Positions 1 through 8,676 are shown, counted from the first letter of the stretch. The stretch is 64,000 nt of DNA from Pseudomonas lini (GCF_964063345.1 NZ_OZ061318.1:5208001-5272000); one strand, 5' to 3'. The notes: generated by a model not told the origin, from the sequence alone. Translations and numbers: made by a program.

Positions 1-266
1 TGCTGGCGAGCCTGAATAATGTCCAGAAACGTCTGGGTGGCGAACGCCATCGGCGGATGTTGACCTTGATGGAAGACGCGCTGATGGAGCAGGCGAACAG
101 CGGTGCGGTGGATTTGCACCGGGGCTGGATCGAGGGGTTGTTGCGCGAGTATTACGACCCGATGTATGCGTTTCAGCGGGAGAAGAAGGGGACGCGGATC
201 GAGTTTGTCGGGGAGCGGGGGGCTGTCATTGAGTATCTGCGGGAGCGTGGCAAACAGCTGCTTTGA
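1..266 (+). CDS. mnmH: tRNA 2-selenouridine synthase, 3' end (partial)
   Basis: This is the C-terminal end of an open frame entering from the left edge; codons are in phase from base 3. The visible residues ([10 protein letters not shown], then [17 protein letters not shown]) match the C-terminal end of MnmH/SelU, which replaces sulfur by selenium at the wobble 2-thiouridine of tRNAs for Lys, Glu and Gln. The rhodanese and P-loop parts lie outside the window, so the catalytic cysteine cannot be checked. The frame stops at 264-266, just before a REP pair. Family identity rests on the characteristic YYDPMY tail and is fairly secure. Confidence 0.85.
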   Translation, partial: LASLNNVQKRLGGERHRRMLTLMEDALMEQANSGAVDLHRGWIEGLLREYYDPMYAFQREKKGTRIEFVGERGAVIEYLRERGKQLL

Positions 267-277
267 TGTTGTTTTTG

Positions 278-383
278 CCGGCCCCATCGCGGGCAAGCCC
301 GCTCCCACAGTGATCTGTGGTGAAACACAGATGTGTGATCGACGCTGCCCCTTGTGGGAGCGGGCTTGCCCGCGATGGGGCCG
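278..383. repeat. REP pair (GTGGGAGCGGGCTTG family)
   Basis: Two arms in inverted orientation (about 278-310 and 352-383) carry the core GTGGGAGCGGGCTTGCCCGC followed by GATGGGGCC. This is the REP-type palindrome seen many times in the window. It lies between mnmH and the convergent gene at 426-1112. Confidence 0.85.
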
Positions 384-425
384 TGACAGGCACTATAAAA
401 CTCGAAGCGCCACCACGATCACTGC

Positions 426-1112
426 TTACGTCGGACAGCTCTCCTGACCGTTATCCAGCCCTTGCTTGTAACTGTGGCTCTGCAGGCTGGCCTTGCCGTT
501 GTGCCAGGTCAGCGTGAGTACGTACAGCGAATCGTAGTCGCTGGATGCCCAGTCATCGGCGATGTTCTGTTTCTTGCCGACGGCTTCCTCTGCGACTTTA
601 TTGATCAGTTCGGGCAGGTAGCCATGGGACCAGGCCGTATAAATGACCGAGTTGTGATACTTGTCGTGCAGCAGTTCATCCGCCAGGTCGCTGGTGTCGT
701 TGGCCGAGAAGTTGATGTTCACCGGCAAGCCGAGCTTGATTGCGCTGGGGCTGATGGTCATCAGGGGGCGGATGTAACTGTAGGAATTATCAAATTCGCC
801 TTCCTCGACATTGCGCGTCGGGTTGGCGGCGAACACGTAGTTGGCCTTGCCGAATTTTTCCGGCAACAAGGTGGCCAGGTCTATGGCGCGATTCAGCCCC
901 TGACAATTGAGCTGACCCAGGCCGCCGGCGGGTTTCTCCGCGTGACGCAGAAATACCAGCGTCTGGGTGCCATCCGCCGGTTGGGCGCGGCTTTCACTGG
1001 ATTCCAGCGACAAAAACAACGCGCTGACCGCCAGCAGGGCAGGCAGGAAGATATAGGCGCGATGTTTGAAGCGTTGAGTGAATTTCAATGGATTCCTCAT
1101 CGAATAGGTCAT
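426..1112 (-). CDS. Exported histidine-phosphatase-fold protein
   Basis: A 228-residue protein with an N-terminal hydrophobic segment (about residues 18-37) that looks like a signal anchor or signal peptide, so it probably acts in the periplasm. FLRHAEKP at residues 54-61 is the RHG-like signature of the histidine phosphatase (phosphoglycerate-mutase-like) superfamily, with His57 as the expected phospho-acceptor. TAWSHGYLPELI near residue 160 could hold the second histidine. The substrate is unknown. Met5 (at 1100) is an alternative start, and neither start has a strong ribosome site. It converges on mnmH. Confidence 0.7.
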   Translation of the reverse strand: MTYSMRNPLKFTQRFKHRAYIFLPALLAVSALFLSLESSESRAQPADGTQTLVFLRHAEKPAGGLGQLNCQGLNRAIDLATLLPEKFGKANYVFAANPTRNVEEGEFDNSYSYIRPLMTISPSAIKLGLPVNINFSANDTSDLADELLHDKYHNSVIYTAWSHGYLPELINKVAEEAVGKKQNIADDWASSDYDSLYVLTLTWHNGKASLQSHSYKQGLDNGQESCPT

Positions 1113-1482
1113 CTTCAGCGTATTCGGTCAGGGCTGACAAACCTTCATACCGCCAGCTCCCAGCATCCGGGTGTTTTCCATGTGGTTGACCCGGTCCGTT
1201 TCCTACGGGGCAATGCTCAGAGTCCTTTGAAGCCTTTTGGTTCGATCTGAGTGAGGTGACCGGCACTTTAGCGGCAACCTTGAACGGATTGGGGGAAAGC
1301 TTATCGACAGGATGTTGCGGATTTATGGACACGGCATACACCTTACCCTTTGTAGGCGCTGCCGAAGGCTGCGATTTGTTGATCTTTCTCTTCGGCCCCC
1401 CCCTGAGGGCGCCAAAAGATCGCAGCCTTCGGCAGCCTCCTACATTATGATCTTCAGTCCGATTTTCTCGTGGATGCCCCTT
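1113..1482. other. Intergenic region, 370 bp
   Basis: This is the divergent spacer between the phosphatase-like gene and the glutathione transferase gene. The only structure I see is the palindromic repeat at 1358-1441. Open frames here are antisense or out-of-frame shadows. The promoters of both flanking genes must lie here, but I cannot assign boxes. Confidence 0.5.
1358..1441. repeat. Inverted repeat, GCTGCCGAAGGCTGCGAT family
   Basis: The left arm GCTGCCGAAGGCTGCGAT (about 1365-1382) is matched by the inverted right arm ATCGCAGCCTTCGGCAGC near 1419-1436. The same element occurs at 21176-21270. It is a different palindrome family from the GTGGGAGCGGGC elements. Confidence 0.8.
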
Positions 1483-2190
1483 ATGACCGATTTGTCTGCA
1501 TTCCCCATCACTCAAAAATGGCCGGCCCAGTACCCGGAGTGGATCCAGCTCTATTCCTTGCCAACGCCCAATGGCGTCAAGGTTTCCATCATGCTCGAGG
1601 AGATCGGGCTGCCCTACGAGCCGCATCGTGTGGGCTTCGAGACCAACGATCAGCTGTCTCCCGAGTTTCTGTCGCTGAACCCCAATAACAAGATCCCGGC
1701 GATCCTCGACCCCCACGGTCCGGGGGACCAACCGCTGGCATTGTTCGAGTCCGGGGCGATTCTGATTTACCTCGCGGACAAGAGCGGGCAACTGCTGGCG
1801 AAGGAATCGGCGGCGCGTTACGAGACCATTCAGTGGCTGATGTTTCAGATGGGCGGTATCGGGCCGATGTTCGGCCAACTCGGTTTTTTCAACAAATTCG
1901 CCGGCAAGGACTACGAAGACAAGCGTCCCCGTGATCGCTACGTCGACGAAAGCAAGCGCTTGCTCCAGGTCCTTGATGGCCGTCTGCAAGGACGCGACTG
2001 GATCATGGGCGAGCGCTACACTATCGCCGACATCGCGACCTTTCCGTGGGTACGCAACCTGATCGGCTTCTATGAGGCCGGTGATCTGGTCGGTATCCAG
2101 AACTTCCCCAACGTCACCCGCGTGCTGGAGCGTTTCCTGGCAAGGCCGGCGGTGATTCGCGGGCTGGAAATTCCCAAGCAACCCCTTTGA
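1483..2190 (+). CDS. Glutathione S-transferase, YfcG/YghU (Nu) type
   Basis: A 235-residue cytosolic protein with an N-terminal thioredoxin-fold domain and a C-terminal helical domain. LYSLPTPNGVKVSIMLEE near residue 22 carries the TPNG motif of the Nu-class enzymes (E. coli YfcG, YghU). SLNPNNKIPAI is the cis-proline loop and ALFESGAILIYLA the glutathione-binding Glu-Ser pair. Members of this class act as disulfide-bond reductases or peroxidases with glutathione; the natural substrate here is unknown. In-frame ATGs at 1447 and 1474 also exist, and 1483 is chosen because family proteins begin near MTDLSAFP. phzF-like follows 23 bp downstream, probably in one transcript. Confidence 0.85.
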   Translation: MTDLSAFPITQKWPAQYPEWIQLYSLPTPNGVKVSIMLEEIGLPYEPHRVGFETNDQLSPEFLSLNPNNKIPAILDPHGPGDQPLALFESGAILIYLADKSGQLLAKESAARYETIQWLMFQMGGIGPMFGQLGFFNKFAGKDYEDKRPRDRYVDESKRLLQVLDGRLQGRDWIMGERYTIADIATFPWVRNLIGFYEAGDLVGIQNFPNVTRVLERFLARPAVIRGLEIPKQPL

Positions 2191-2213
2191 ATCCCTCATC
2201 ACCAAGGCAGGCA

Positions 2214-3056
2214 ATGAGCTCATTCGATTTCAAGCAAGTAGATGTCTTCAGCCGCGTCGCGCTCAAGGGCAACCCGTTGGCGGTGGTGCTCGGCGCAGAC
2301 AGGCTCAGTGATGAGCGCATGGCGGCGTTCGCGTGCTGGACCAACCTCAGCGAAACTACTTTCGTGCTCGAACCCCGAGACCCCCGGGCCGACTATCGGG
2401 TACGCATCTTCACCACTCTTAAGGAGTTGCCGTTCGCCGGTCATCCGACACTCGGCACCTGTCATGCCTGGCTCGAGGCCGGCGGGGTACCCAAGGGCGA
2501 GGAGATCATTCAGGAATGCGGTGTCGGTTTGGTGCGGGTACGTCGGCAGGGCGCTGACCTGGCGTTTCTCGCGCCACCGCTGCTCAGGTCCGGTCCGGTG
2601 GACGCCGAACTGGTCGAGCGCGTACGGCGGGGCCTCGGATTGGCGCCGGGTGCGATTGTGCGGGCGCAATGGGTCGACAACGGTGCCGGATGGCTGGCGG
2701 TGATGCTCGAGGATCGTCAGCAGGTATTGGACTTGCAGCCGGATCATTCACAGATGCTTGGCCTCGCCGTCGGTGTCATCGCGCCGTGGTGCGTCGAGCG
2801 CGATGGCGTCGATGCGCAGTTCGAAGTGCGTGCGTTCATCTCCGGCGACGGCATGCCAGAAGACCCGGCCACCGGCAGCCTGAACGCCGGGATTGCCCAA
2901 TGGTTGCTCAGTGAAGGACTTGCTGCGGCGTCTTATGTCGTCAGTCAGGGCCTGACCATGGGCCGCGGCGGGCGGATTCAGGTCGAACAGGTGGGGGATG
3001 AGATCTGGATTGGCGGTGCGGTGGTGACCTGCATCAGCGGCACGCTGACTTTGTAA
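2214..3056 (+). CDS. PhzF family isomerase/epimerase-like protein
   Basis: A 280-residue PhzF-fold protein. Conserved elements are FKQVDVF and GNPLAVV at the N-terminus, the catalytic-type glutamate Glu47 in NLSETTFV, ELPFAGHPTLGTCHAW near residue 75, and the second-half motif EDPATGSLNAGIAQWL near residue 220. True phenazine PhzF isomerises dihydro-3-hydroxyanthranilate, but no other phz gene is present, so this is probably one of the common stand-alone homologues of unknown substrate. The start is supported by AAGGCAGG just upstream, and the gene follows the transferase gene closely. Confidence 0.85.
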   Translation: MSSFDFKQVDVFSRVALKGNPLAVVLGADRLSDERMAAFACWTNLSETTFVLEPRDPRADYRVRIFTTLKELPFAGHPTLGTCHAWLEAGGVPKGEEIIQECGVGLVRVRRQGADLAFLAPPLLRSGPVDAELVERVRRGLGLAPGAIVRAQWVDNGAGWLAVMLEDRQQVLDLQPDHSQMLGLAVGVIAPWCVERDGVDAQFEVRAFISGDGMPEDPATGSLNAGIAQWLLSEGLAAASYVVSQGLTMGRGGRIQVEQVGDEIWIGGAVVTCISGTLTL

Positions 3057-3059
3057 CCT

Positions 3060-3150
3060 GTGGGAGCGGGCTTGCTCGCGAAAGCGGTGGGTCAGTCGAC
3101 ATCAATGTTGAACGATCGGCCGCCTTCGTGAGCAAGCCCACTCCCACAGG
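3060..3150. repeat. REP pair (GTGGGAGCGGGCTTG family)
   Basis: Inverted pair: TGGGAGCGGGCTTGCTCGCG at the left and CGTGAGCAAGCCCACTCCCA at the right, about 50 bp apart, after the stop of the PhzF-like gene. Confidence 0.85.
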
Positions 3151-3289
3151 GTTTTGTGTCAGATGCTGGTGATTGTTGCCGCCGCGGTAATGCAGTCTTG
3201 AGCGATCGAGGTTTGTGCCCCGCGCCTTGCAGGGCATAAGCTTCGCCCCCTACGACTTTTGTCTCATTCGCCGTTTTTCAGGAAGACCC

Positions 3290-4264
3290 ATGCCAAGTCA
3301 GTTCCCCGAAGCACGTCCACGCCGTCTGCGCCGCAATGCGAGCCTGCGCAGCCTGTTCCAGGAAACCGAGTTCAGCTTGAACGACTTGGTGCTGCCGATT
3401 TTCGTCGAGGAAGAAATCGACGATTTCGTGCCGATCAAGAGCATGCCCGGGGTGATGCGCATTCCCGAGTCGAAGCTGGCCGGCGAGATCGAGCGTTACG
3501 CTCGGGCCGGGATCAAGTCGGTAATGACGTTTGGCGTGTCCCATCATCTGGACAGCAGCGGCAGCGACACCTGGAGCGACAACGGCCTGGTGTCGCGCAT
3601 GTCGCGCATCGCCAAAGACGCTGTGCCGGAAATGATCGTGATGTCCGACACCTGTTTCTGCGAGTACACCGACCACGGCCATTGCGGTGTGCTGCACCAC
3701 CACGAAGTCGACAACGACCAGACCCTGATCAACCTCGGCAAACAAGCCGTAGCGGCCGCCCGCGCTGGCGCTGATGTGATCGCACCGTCGGCGGCCATGG
3801 ACGGGCAGGTCCAGGCCATTCGCCGGGCGCTCGATGAAGCGGGTTTCAACCAGACCGCGATCATGGCCTATTCGACCAAATTCGCTTCGGCGCTTTATGG
3901 CCCGTTCCGCGAGGCCGGTGGCAGTGCGCTGAAAGGTGACCGAAAAAGCTATCAGATGAACCCGATGAACCGCCGCGAAGCCGTGCGGGAATCGCTGATG
4001 GACGAGCAAGAAGGCGCCGACGCGCTGATGGTCAAACCGGCCGGCGCGTACCTGGACATCATCCGCGACATCCGCGAAGCCTCGCGTTTGCCGCTGTCGG
4101 CGTATCAGGTGAGTGGCGAGTACGCGATGATCAAATTCGCCGCCCAGGCTGGGGCAATCGATGAAGACCGAGTGGTGCGTGAGAGCCTGGGGGCGATCAA
4201 GCGAGCCGGGGCGGATTTGATCTTCACCTACTTCGCGATGGACCTGGCCCTGGCCGGGATCTAA
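3290..4264 (+). CDS. hemB: Porphobilinogen synthase, zinc (three-Cys) type
   Basis: A 324-residue delta-aminolevulinate dehydratase that condenses two 5-aminolevulinates to porphobilinogen in heme synthesis. The two Schiff-base lysines are Lys197 (in [12 protein letters not shown]) and Lys249 (in [13 protein letters not shown]). The metal site is [16 protein letters not shown] with Cys122, Cys124 and Cys132, which matches the zinc-binding E. coli enzyme (Cys120/122/130). The main Pseudomonas HemB, as known from P. aeruginosa, instead has the aspartate-rich, magnesium-dependent site. This gene may therefore be a second isozyme, although the other copy is not in the window. AGGA lies just before the start. 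Confidence 0.92.
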   Translation: MPSQFPEARPRRLRRNASLRSLFQETEFSLNDLVLPIFVEEEIDDFVPIKSMPGVMRIPESKLAGEIERYARAGIKSVMTFGVSHHLDSSGSDTWSDNGLVSRMSRIAKDAVPEMIVMSDTCFCEYTDHGHCGVLHHHEVDNDQTLINLGKQAVAAARAGADVIAPSAAMDGQVQAIRRALDEAGFNQTAIMAYSTKFASALYGPFREAGGSALKGDRKSYQMNPMNRREAVRESLMDEQEGADALMVKPAGAYLDIIRDIREASRLPLSAYQVSGEYAMIKFAAQAGAIDEDRVVRESLGAIKRAGADLIFTYFAMDLALAGI

Positions 4265-4276
4265 CTGTTTTGAAAG

Positions 4277-4386
4277 ATCGTTCCCACGCTCCGCGTGGGA
4301 ACGCCTCCTGTGACGCTCTGCGTCACGCTTGTTGGGACGCGGAGCGTCCCTGGCTGCATTCCCACGCAGAGCGTGGGAACGATCAT
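4277..4386. repeat. Palindromic element, CGTTCCCACGC family
   Basis: GATCGTTCCCACGCTCCGCG at the left is matched by CGCAGAGCGTGGGAACGATC at the right, with inner arms around GACGCTCTGCGTC and GACGCGGAGCGTC. This compound palindrome of about 110 bp is a third repeat family in this window. It lies between hemB and the convergent monooxygenase gene and may double as a transcription barrier. Confidence 0.8.
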
Positions 4387-4403
4387 CCAAGCTAATCTTG
4401 GGT

Positions 4404-5933
4404 TCAGCCGACGAAAGGCCGAATCCCACGGTCCCGGAAATACCGCTCGATCACCTTCGGATCGGCGCTGTACTCGGCAATTGCCACATAGGTATCCGGC
4501 CGCAGCAGGTAAAACCCGTTGCGCGCCAGCCCCACCGTTTCAAACACCGGCCGCCAGTCGAACACCTGCAATGGCAGGTGATGCTCGGTACACCAGGCAA
4601 TCATTTCATCGCTGGTCTCGCCATACACATGCACCTGCCAGGTCGGATTTTTCAGCGACTCGAAATTGTCCCCTTCACCGTCGTGGGCCCAAGGCAGACG
4701 ATCACCGCCGTGAACATGGCCCGCAACCCCCTCGCTCAATGGCATGCCGCGATAGTTGAGGGTGGTCTGCGACACCGTGCGAAACATGAACTCCCGAACC
4801 GGTTCCAGCGAGATCATTTTCGGGATCAAAAAAGGTGCCACGCGCATCCGCACCAAGTCGGCAATTGGCCCATCGGCCGTGACGAAACTGAAGACCCGAT
4901 CAGTGGTGGCTACCAGGCGCCGGGCAAAGGCGATGCGTTCGGTTTCATAACTGTCGAGCAGTTTGGGCGTGGCGCCGCCGCTCAACACTGTCGCGAGTTT
5001 CCAGGCCAGATTGATCGCATCGCCAATCCCGGTGTTCATGCCTTGGCCACCCGCCGGGCTGTGGACATGGGCAGCGTCACCCAATAGAAACGCGCGCCCC
5101 GTGCGAAAGTGATCCGCAACCCGATGATGCACGCGGTAGGTCGAGAACCAGTTCACCTGATCTATCTGCAGCTTTAAATTCTCAATGGCCCGGCTGCTGA
5201 CGTCTTCAAACTGGAGGGTTTCGGCGCGGTCGGCACGCTCGTCGCGAACCGTGCCGATCAGGCGGGCGCGACCTTCGTCGGACAAGGGGAAAATGGCAAG
5301 GAAGTCGGCTTCATCAAGGTCCACATGCAGTTCACCGTTGAACGTGGGGCCGCGAGCCTGCACATCCGCCACGTAGAAAATCTGCTGGTAGGTGCCACCC
5401 GGAAAACCGGTGTCCAGCGTCTTGCGCACAATCGACCGGGCGCCGTCGCAGCCGGCGAGGTAACAGGCCTGGCAGGTTTGCTGCTGGCCATCGGGCAAAC
5501 GCAGCCGGGCGGTGATGCCGTCGCCGGTTTCCTCGAAACTTTGCAGTTCGGTATCGCGCTCCACCGTAATACCGAAGGCCTCCAGGCGTTCGATCAGCAG
5601 GCGTTCGTGCTCGTCTTGCGGATAGATTTCCAGAAACGCGTAGGGCGTCAGACCCTCGCCGATGGTGCTCAGCGGCAGGCGCGCGACGGGTTCGCCCTTG
5701 ACCCAGAAATTCGCCGCGGCCACTTTATGGCCGTTTTGCACAACGGCGTCGCTGAGGTCGAGCTGGCTATACAGTTCAAGCGTTCGCGCCTGTACCGCCA
5801 GCGCACGTGAAGTGGTGCCGGGTGTCGACGTCTTGTCGATAATCCGCACCGCAATCCCCAGTTTGCTCAACCACAGCGCCAGTACCAGCCCGGTCGGGCC
5901 GGCACCGATGATCAGCACGTCGCTACGGTTCAT
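4404..5933 (-). CDS. FAD-dependent aromatic-ring monooxygenase
   Basis: A 509-residue group-A flavoprotein monooxygenase (PheA/TfdB/MhpA-like), which uses NAD(P)H and oxygen to hydroxylate aromatic or polyketide-like substrates. The N-terminus has the FAD Rossmann motif IIGAGPTGLVLAL (GxGxxG), followed by the aspartate-glycine motif LAGCDGARSIVRK near residue 165. The ribose-binding motif GDAAHVHSPAGGQGMNTGI lies near residue 285. The C-terminal 120 residues correspond to the thioredoxin-like domain of this family. No ring-cleavage or regulator gene is adjacent, so the substrate cannot be inferred. Confidence 0.85.
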   Translation of the reverse strand: MNRSDVLIIGAGPTGLVLALWLSKLGIAVRIIDKTSTPGTTSRALAVQARTLELYSQLDLSDAVVQNGHKVAAANFWVKGEPVARLPLSTIGEGLTPYAFLEIYPQDEHERLLIERLEAFGITVERDTELQSFEETGDGITARLRLPDGQQQTCQACYLAGCDGARSIVRKTLDTGFPGGTYQQIFYVADVQARGPTFNGELHVDLDEADFLAIFPLSDEGRARLIGTVRDERADRAETLQFEDVSSRAIENLKLQIDQVNWFSTYRVHHRVADHFRTGRAFLLGDAAHVHSPAGGQGMNTGIGDAINLAWKLATVLSGGATPKLLDSYETERIAFARRLVATTDRVFSFVTADGPIADLVRMRVAPFLIPKMISLEPVREFMFRTVSQTTLNYRGMPLSEGVAGHVHGGDRLPWAHDGEGDNFESLKNPTWQVHVYGETSDEMIAWCTEHHLPLQVFDWRPVFETVGLARNGFYLLRPDTYVAIAEYSADPKVIERYFRDRGIRPFVG

Positions 5934-6116
5934 GAGCCTGTCCTCCTCGGTATGTGGATCAAGTATGGTTCAGCCCGGATGCACTGGCCTCCCGGCTGCC
6001 CAACGGAAAACCACCCCTATAGCGCAGGGGAACAGTCCGCGACTGTCACAGTCATAGCCTGCGCCATGCCATTGATCGTATGGTTAACCCGGCTCAACGG
6101 ATTTTGATGGAGCACC

Positions 6117-7211
6117 ATGCAAGCCAATCGATTGATCATGAGCATCGCGGCTCTGTTGGTTCTGGCCGGTTGCGGTAGCCAACGCACGCAGGAACCGCCG
6201 GCCCGCAAGCCTGCCGAGGTCAAGGCAGAGATCATGCGTCTGCTGCCGGCCAAGACGGTCGACCGCCAGGGCTGGGCCACGGACATCTATGCGGCATTTG
6301 CCGCGCAAAAGATTTCACCGACCACGCAAAACCTGTGTTCGGTACTCGCGGTCACTGAGCAGGAATCGACGTTTCAGGCTGATCCGCGGGTGCCGGGCCT
6401 GGGCAAGATCGCCCGGGACGAGATCGACCGCCGCGCCGCCAAGGCCCACATTCCCGGCCTGCTGGTGAGCGGTGCCTTGCAGGTAAGTTCACCCAATGGC
6501 AAAAGTTACAGCGATCGGCTGAATGCCGCGCGCAGCGAAAAAGAGCTCAGCGCGATTTTTGATGACTTCATCGGCATGGTGCCCATGGGGCGGACGCTGT
6601 TCGATGGTTTCAACCCGGTGCACACCGGCGGGCCGATGCAGGTCAGCATTGACTTTGCAGAGCAGCAGGCTCGGGATTATCCCTACCCGGTGGACGGCTC
6701 GATTCGCCGCGAAGTGTTTACGCGTCGCGGCGGTATGTATTTCGGTATTGCCCATTTGCTCGGTTACCCGGTGAGCTACAAACAGCCGCTGTATCGCTTC
6801 GCTGATTTCAACGCCGGTTGGTACGCCAGCCGTAATGCGGCGTTCCAGAACGCGGTAAGTCGTGCGACGGGTATTGCGTTGGCGCTGGATGGCGATCTGG
6901 TGCGCTACGGTTCGATCATGCCGGGCGCCACGGAATTGGCGGTGCGCACTCTCGGCAAGCAGTTGGACATGCGCAACCTCACTATTCGGGATCAATTGGA
7001 GGAGGGTAAAGGTCTCGAATTCGAGGACACCAAGCTTTATCGGCGGGTCTTTGCTTTGGCCGAACAGGCCGAAGGCCGGCCATTACCCCGGGCGGTGTTG
7101 CCGGGGATCTTGCTGCAAAGCCCGAAAATCACCCGCAAACTCACCACGGCATGGTTCGCCAAGCGGGTCGATGAGCGTTATCAGCGCTGCATGAAGCGCG
7201 CGGGGATGTAA
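6117..7211 (+). CDS. DUF1615 family lipoprotein
   Basis: A 364-residue protein with an N-terminal lipoprotein signal (hydrophobic stretch ending LVLAGC, lipobox Cys at about residue 19), so it should be anchored to the outer or inner membrane. The body matches the DUF1615 family: it is rich in EQESTFQADPRVPGLG and GGPMQVSIDFAEQQA-like conserved stretches, and the ...VTEQESTF... region recalls lysozyme-like folds. No enzymatic activity is established. GGAG four bases before the ATG supports the start. It ends at a bidirectional terminator shared with the repeat protein at 7291-7653. Confidence 0.8.
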   Translation: MQANRLIMSIAALLVLAGCGSQRTQEPPARKPAEVKAEIMRLLPAKTVDRQGWATDIYAAFAAQKISPTTQNLCSVLAVTEQESTFQADPRVPGLGKIARDEIDRRAAKAHIPGLLVSGALQVSSPNGKSYSDRLNAARSEKELSAIFDDFIGMVPMGRTLFDGFNPVHTGGPMQVSIDFAEQQARDYPYPVDGSIRREVFTRRGGMYFGIAHLLGYPVSYKQPLYRFADFNAGWYASRNAAFQNAVSRATGIALALDGDLVRYGSIMPGATELAVRTLGKQLDMRNLTIRDQLEEGKGLEFEDTKLYRRVFALAEQAEGRPLPRAVLPGILLQSPKITRKLTTAWFAKRVDERYQRCMKRAGM

Positions 7212-7233
7212 CCGAACCAAAAAATGACTATAA

Positions 7234-7264
7234 AAAAACCCGGCTGATGAGGCCGGGTTTTTTA
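7234..7264. terminator. Bidirectional rho-independent terminator
   Basis: Stem AACCCGGC / GCCGGGTT (7237-7244 and 7252-7259), loop of 7, with a T run on the plus side and an A run on the left that becomes a T run on the minus strand. It ends both the DUF1615 gene and the convergent repeat-protein gene. Confidence 0.9.
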
Positions 7265-7290
7265 TTGAGTACCGCGGTAAAACCCTTCAT

Positions 7291-7653
7291 TCAAGCAACG
7301 CGATTCTGGATCAGACGATCGGAGCCACCTTCAGCCACGCGATTCTGGATCAGACGATCCGAACCACCTTCGGCAACGCGATTCTCGATCAGACGATCGG
7401 AGCCACCTTCAGCCACACGATTCTCGATCAGACGATCGGAGCCACCTTCGGCGACGCGATTCTCGATCAGACGATCGGAGCCACCTTCGGCAACGCGATT
7501 CTGGATCAGACGATCCGAACCACCTTCAGCGACGCGATTCTGGATCAGACGATCGGAGCCACCTTCAGCGACGACCGGGTGAGCAGAGGAAGCGGCGAAA
7601 GCGTTAACTGCAAAAACCGAGAAAGCGATGCTGAGGAGGATTTGGCGTTTCAT
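7291..7653 (-). CDS. Small exported protein of seven 13-residue repeats
   Basis: A 120-residue protein. Residues 1-20 form a clear signal peptide (MKRQILLSIAF..., cleavage after AFA), followed by the short linker ASSAHPV. Residues 28-118 are exactly seven copies of VAEGGSDRLI(Q/E)NR, and the protein ends in VA. Copies 1, 2, 6 and 7 have Gln and copies 3-5 have Glu at the variable site. Similar small Pseudomonas proteins exist, some carrying the uninformative name phage infection protein as far as I recall; no function is established. The protein is mostly charged or polar and has no cysteine. It lies between terminator 7234-7264 and its own promoter region at 7654-7896. Confidence 0.8.
   Translation of the reverse strand: MKRQILLSIAFSVFAVNAFAASSAHPVVAEGGSDRLIQNRVAEGGSDRLIQNRVAEGGSDRLIENRVAEGGSDRLIENRVAEGGSDRLIENRVAEGGSDRLIQNRVAEGGSDRLIQNRVA
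7300..7572 (-). repeat. Seven tandem 39-bp coding repeats
   Basis: Seven head-to-tail 39-bp units encode the 13-residue repeat. They differ mainly at synonymous positions (for example in the Val-Ala codons) and at the Gln/Glu codon. The repeat length is an exact multiple of three, so copy-number change would keep the frame. Confidence 0.92.
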
Positions 7654-7896
7654 GGTGGTGTGCTCCGGGGTGTTATTGGTTGGGTATGGAGCGGATGTTA
7701 CGCCGCGGATTTTTTATGAGAACTTCATTGACGTGATGGTGAACATCGACGCTGATGATGATTACAACGACGGTCCTGTGGGCCTGTTCGCGAAAGCGGT
7801 ACTACATTTGACGGATGAATTGACTGGCCCACCGCTTTGGCCGAGCGCAATCTTTGGCAGCTGCTACAAAGAGAGAGTCGCAGAGGAGATTTAGTC

Positions 7897-8517
7897 ATGT
7901 ACCAGCTCTACGGGCATCAGAACTCAGGTGCGGCCGCCATCGAAGCCGCGTTGGAACTGTGCGAGGTTCCTTATCGCTTCATCGATGTTTCATCGTCCCC
8001 GGAGGCGGTTCAGGCGTTGGAGAAGCTCAACCCGCTCAAGCAGATTCCCACCCTGCAACTGCCCGATGGCGGTGTTCTGACCGAGAGTGCGGCCATCCTG
8101 ATTCATCTGGGCCTCACGTTCCCGGAGTCGAACCTGCTGCCGGAAAACCCGCTCAAGCGTGATCAGGTTATTCGGGGCCTGGTGTACATCGTCAGCAATT
8201 GCTATGCAGCCATCGGCATCATCGATTACCCCGAGCGCTGGCTGGCCGAGGCGGACGAATCATCCAGGGAAAACCTCATGGCCGGTGCCCGCCAGCGCCT
8301 GCACTGGAGTTGGGAGGTGTTTGCCGATCAGTTCGCCGGCAAATTGTACTTGGGCGACGGAACACCGGGCGCGCTGGATATTCTGGCGGCGGTGGTGACC
8401 CGCTGGGCGGGCACTCGGGAGCACTTGCGCGGTGCGCGGCCGGGGTTCTCCGCCTGGCTCGAACGCTTCGACCGGCACCCTGCGTTGGCACCGGTTTTCG
8501 CGCGGCATTGGCCATAG
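7897..8517 (+). CDS. Glutathione S-transferase family protein
   Basis: A 206-residue protein with a thioredoxin-fold N-terminal domain (LYGHQNSGAAAIEAALELCE at the start, LNPLKQIPTLQLPDG with the cis-Pro, and LTESAAILIHL as the glutathione Glu-Ser motif) and an all-helical C-terminal domain. The substrate is unknown. The start ATG follows GAGGAGAT with good spacing. It is not related in detail to the Nu-class protein at 1483-2190. It is followed by a REP pair and the convergent CBS gene. Confidence 0.85.
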   Translation: MYQLYGHQNSGAAAIEAALELCEVPYRFIDVSSSPEAVQALEKLNPLKQIPTLQLPDGGVLTESAAILIHLGLTFPESNLLPENPLKRDQVIRGLVYIVSNCYAAIGIIDYPERWLAEADESSRENLMAGARQRLHWSWEVFADQFAGKLYLGDGTPGALDILAAVVTRWAGTREHLRGARPGFSAWLERFDRHPALAPVFARHWP

Positions 8518-8546
8518 GAACACATCAAACCTATATGGGAGCTTCT

Positions 8547-8637
8547 GTGGCGAGGGAGCTTGCTCCCGCTGAACTGCGCAGCAGTTCCTTTTTTTGGGCC
8601 GCTTCGCAGCCCAGCGGGAGCAAGCTCCCTCGCCACA
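8547..8637. repeat. REP pair (GTGGCGAGGGAGCTTG family)
   Basis: Left arm GTGGCGAGGGAGCTTGCTCC and right arm GGAGCAAGCTCCCTCGCCAC flank a smaller inner hairpin (CTGCGCAGCAG). The same family occurs at 25990-26103 and 55684-55816. A partial GCTTGCTCCCAC remnant follows. Confidence 0.85.
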
Positions 8638-8676
8638 AAAGCTTGCTCCCACAAGGGGATTTGCGGTGTGTCGCAA

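Noticed and set aside
994..2223. Long minus-strand open frame (409 codons)
   Set aside because: It runs antisense through the well-supported transferase gene and has no recognisable protein features; a high-GC shadow frame.
2214..3056. Part of a phenazine cluster
   Set aside because: The PhzF-like gene stands alone with a GST gene; no other phz gene is present.
7247..7582. Plus-strand open frame with repeated RRSEPPSATRF units
   Set aside because: It is the antisense reading of the 39-bp coding repeats of the exported protein at 7291-7653, which has a signal peptide and terminator in the right direction.
7628..7894. 88-codon plus-strand frame before the second GST gene
   Set aside because: It overlaps the signal-peptide region of the repeat protein in antisense and the GST leader; no ribosome site or similarity.
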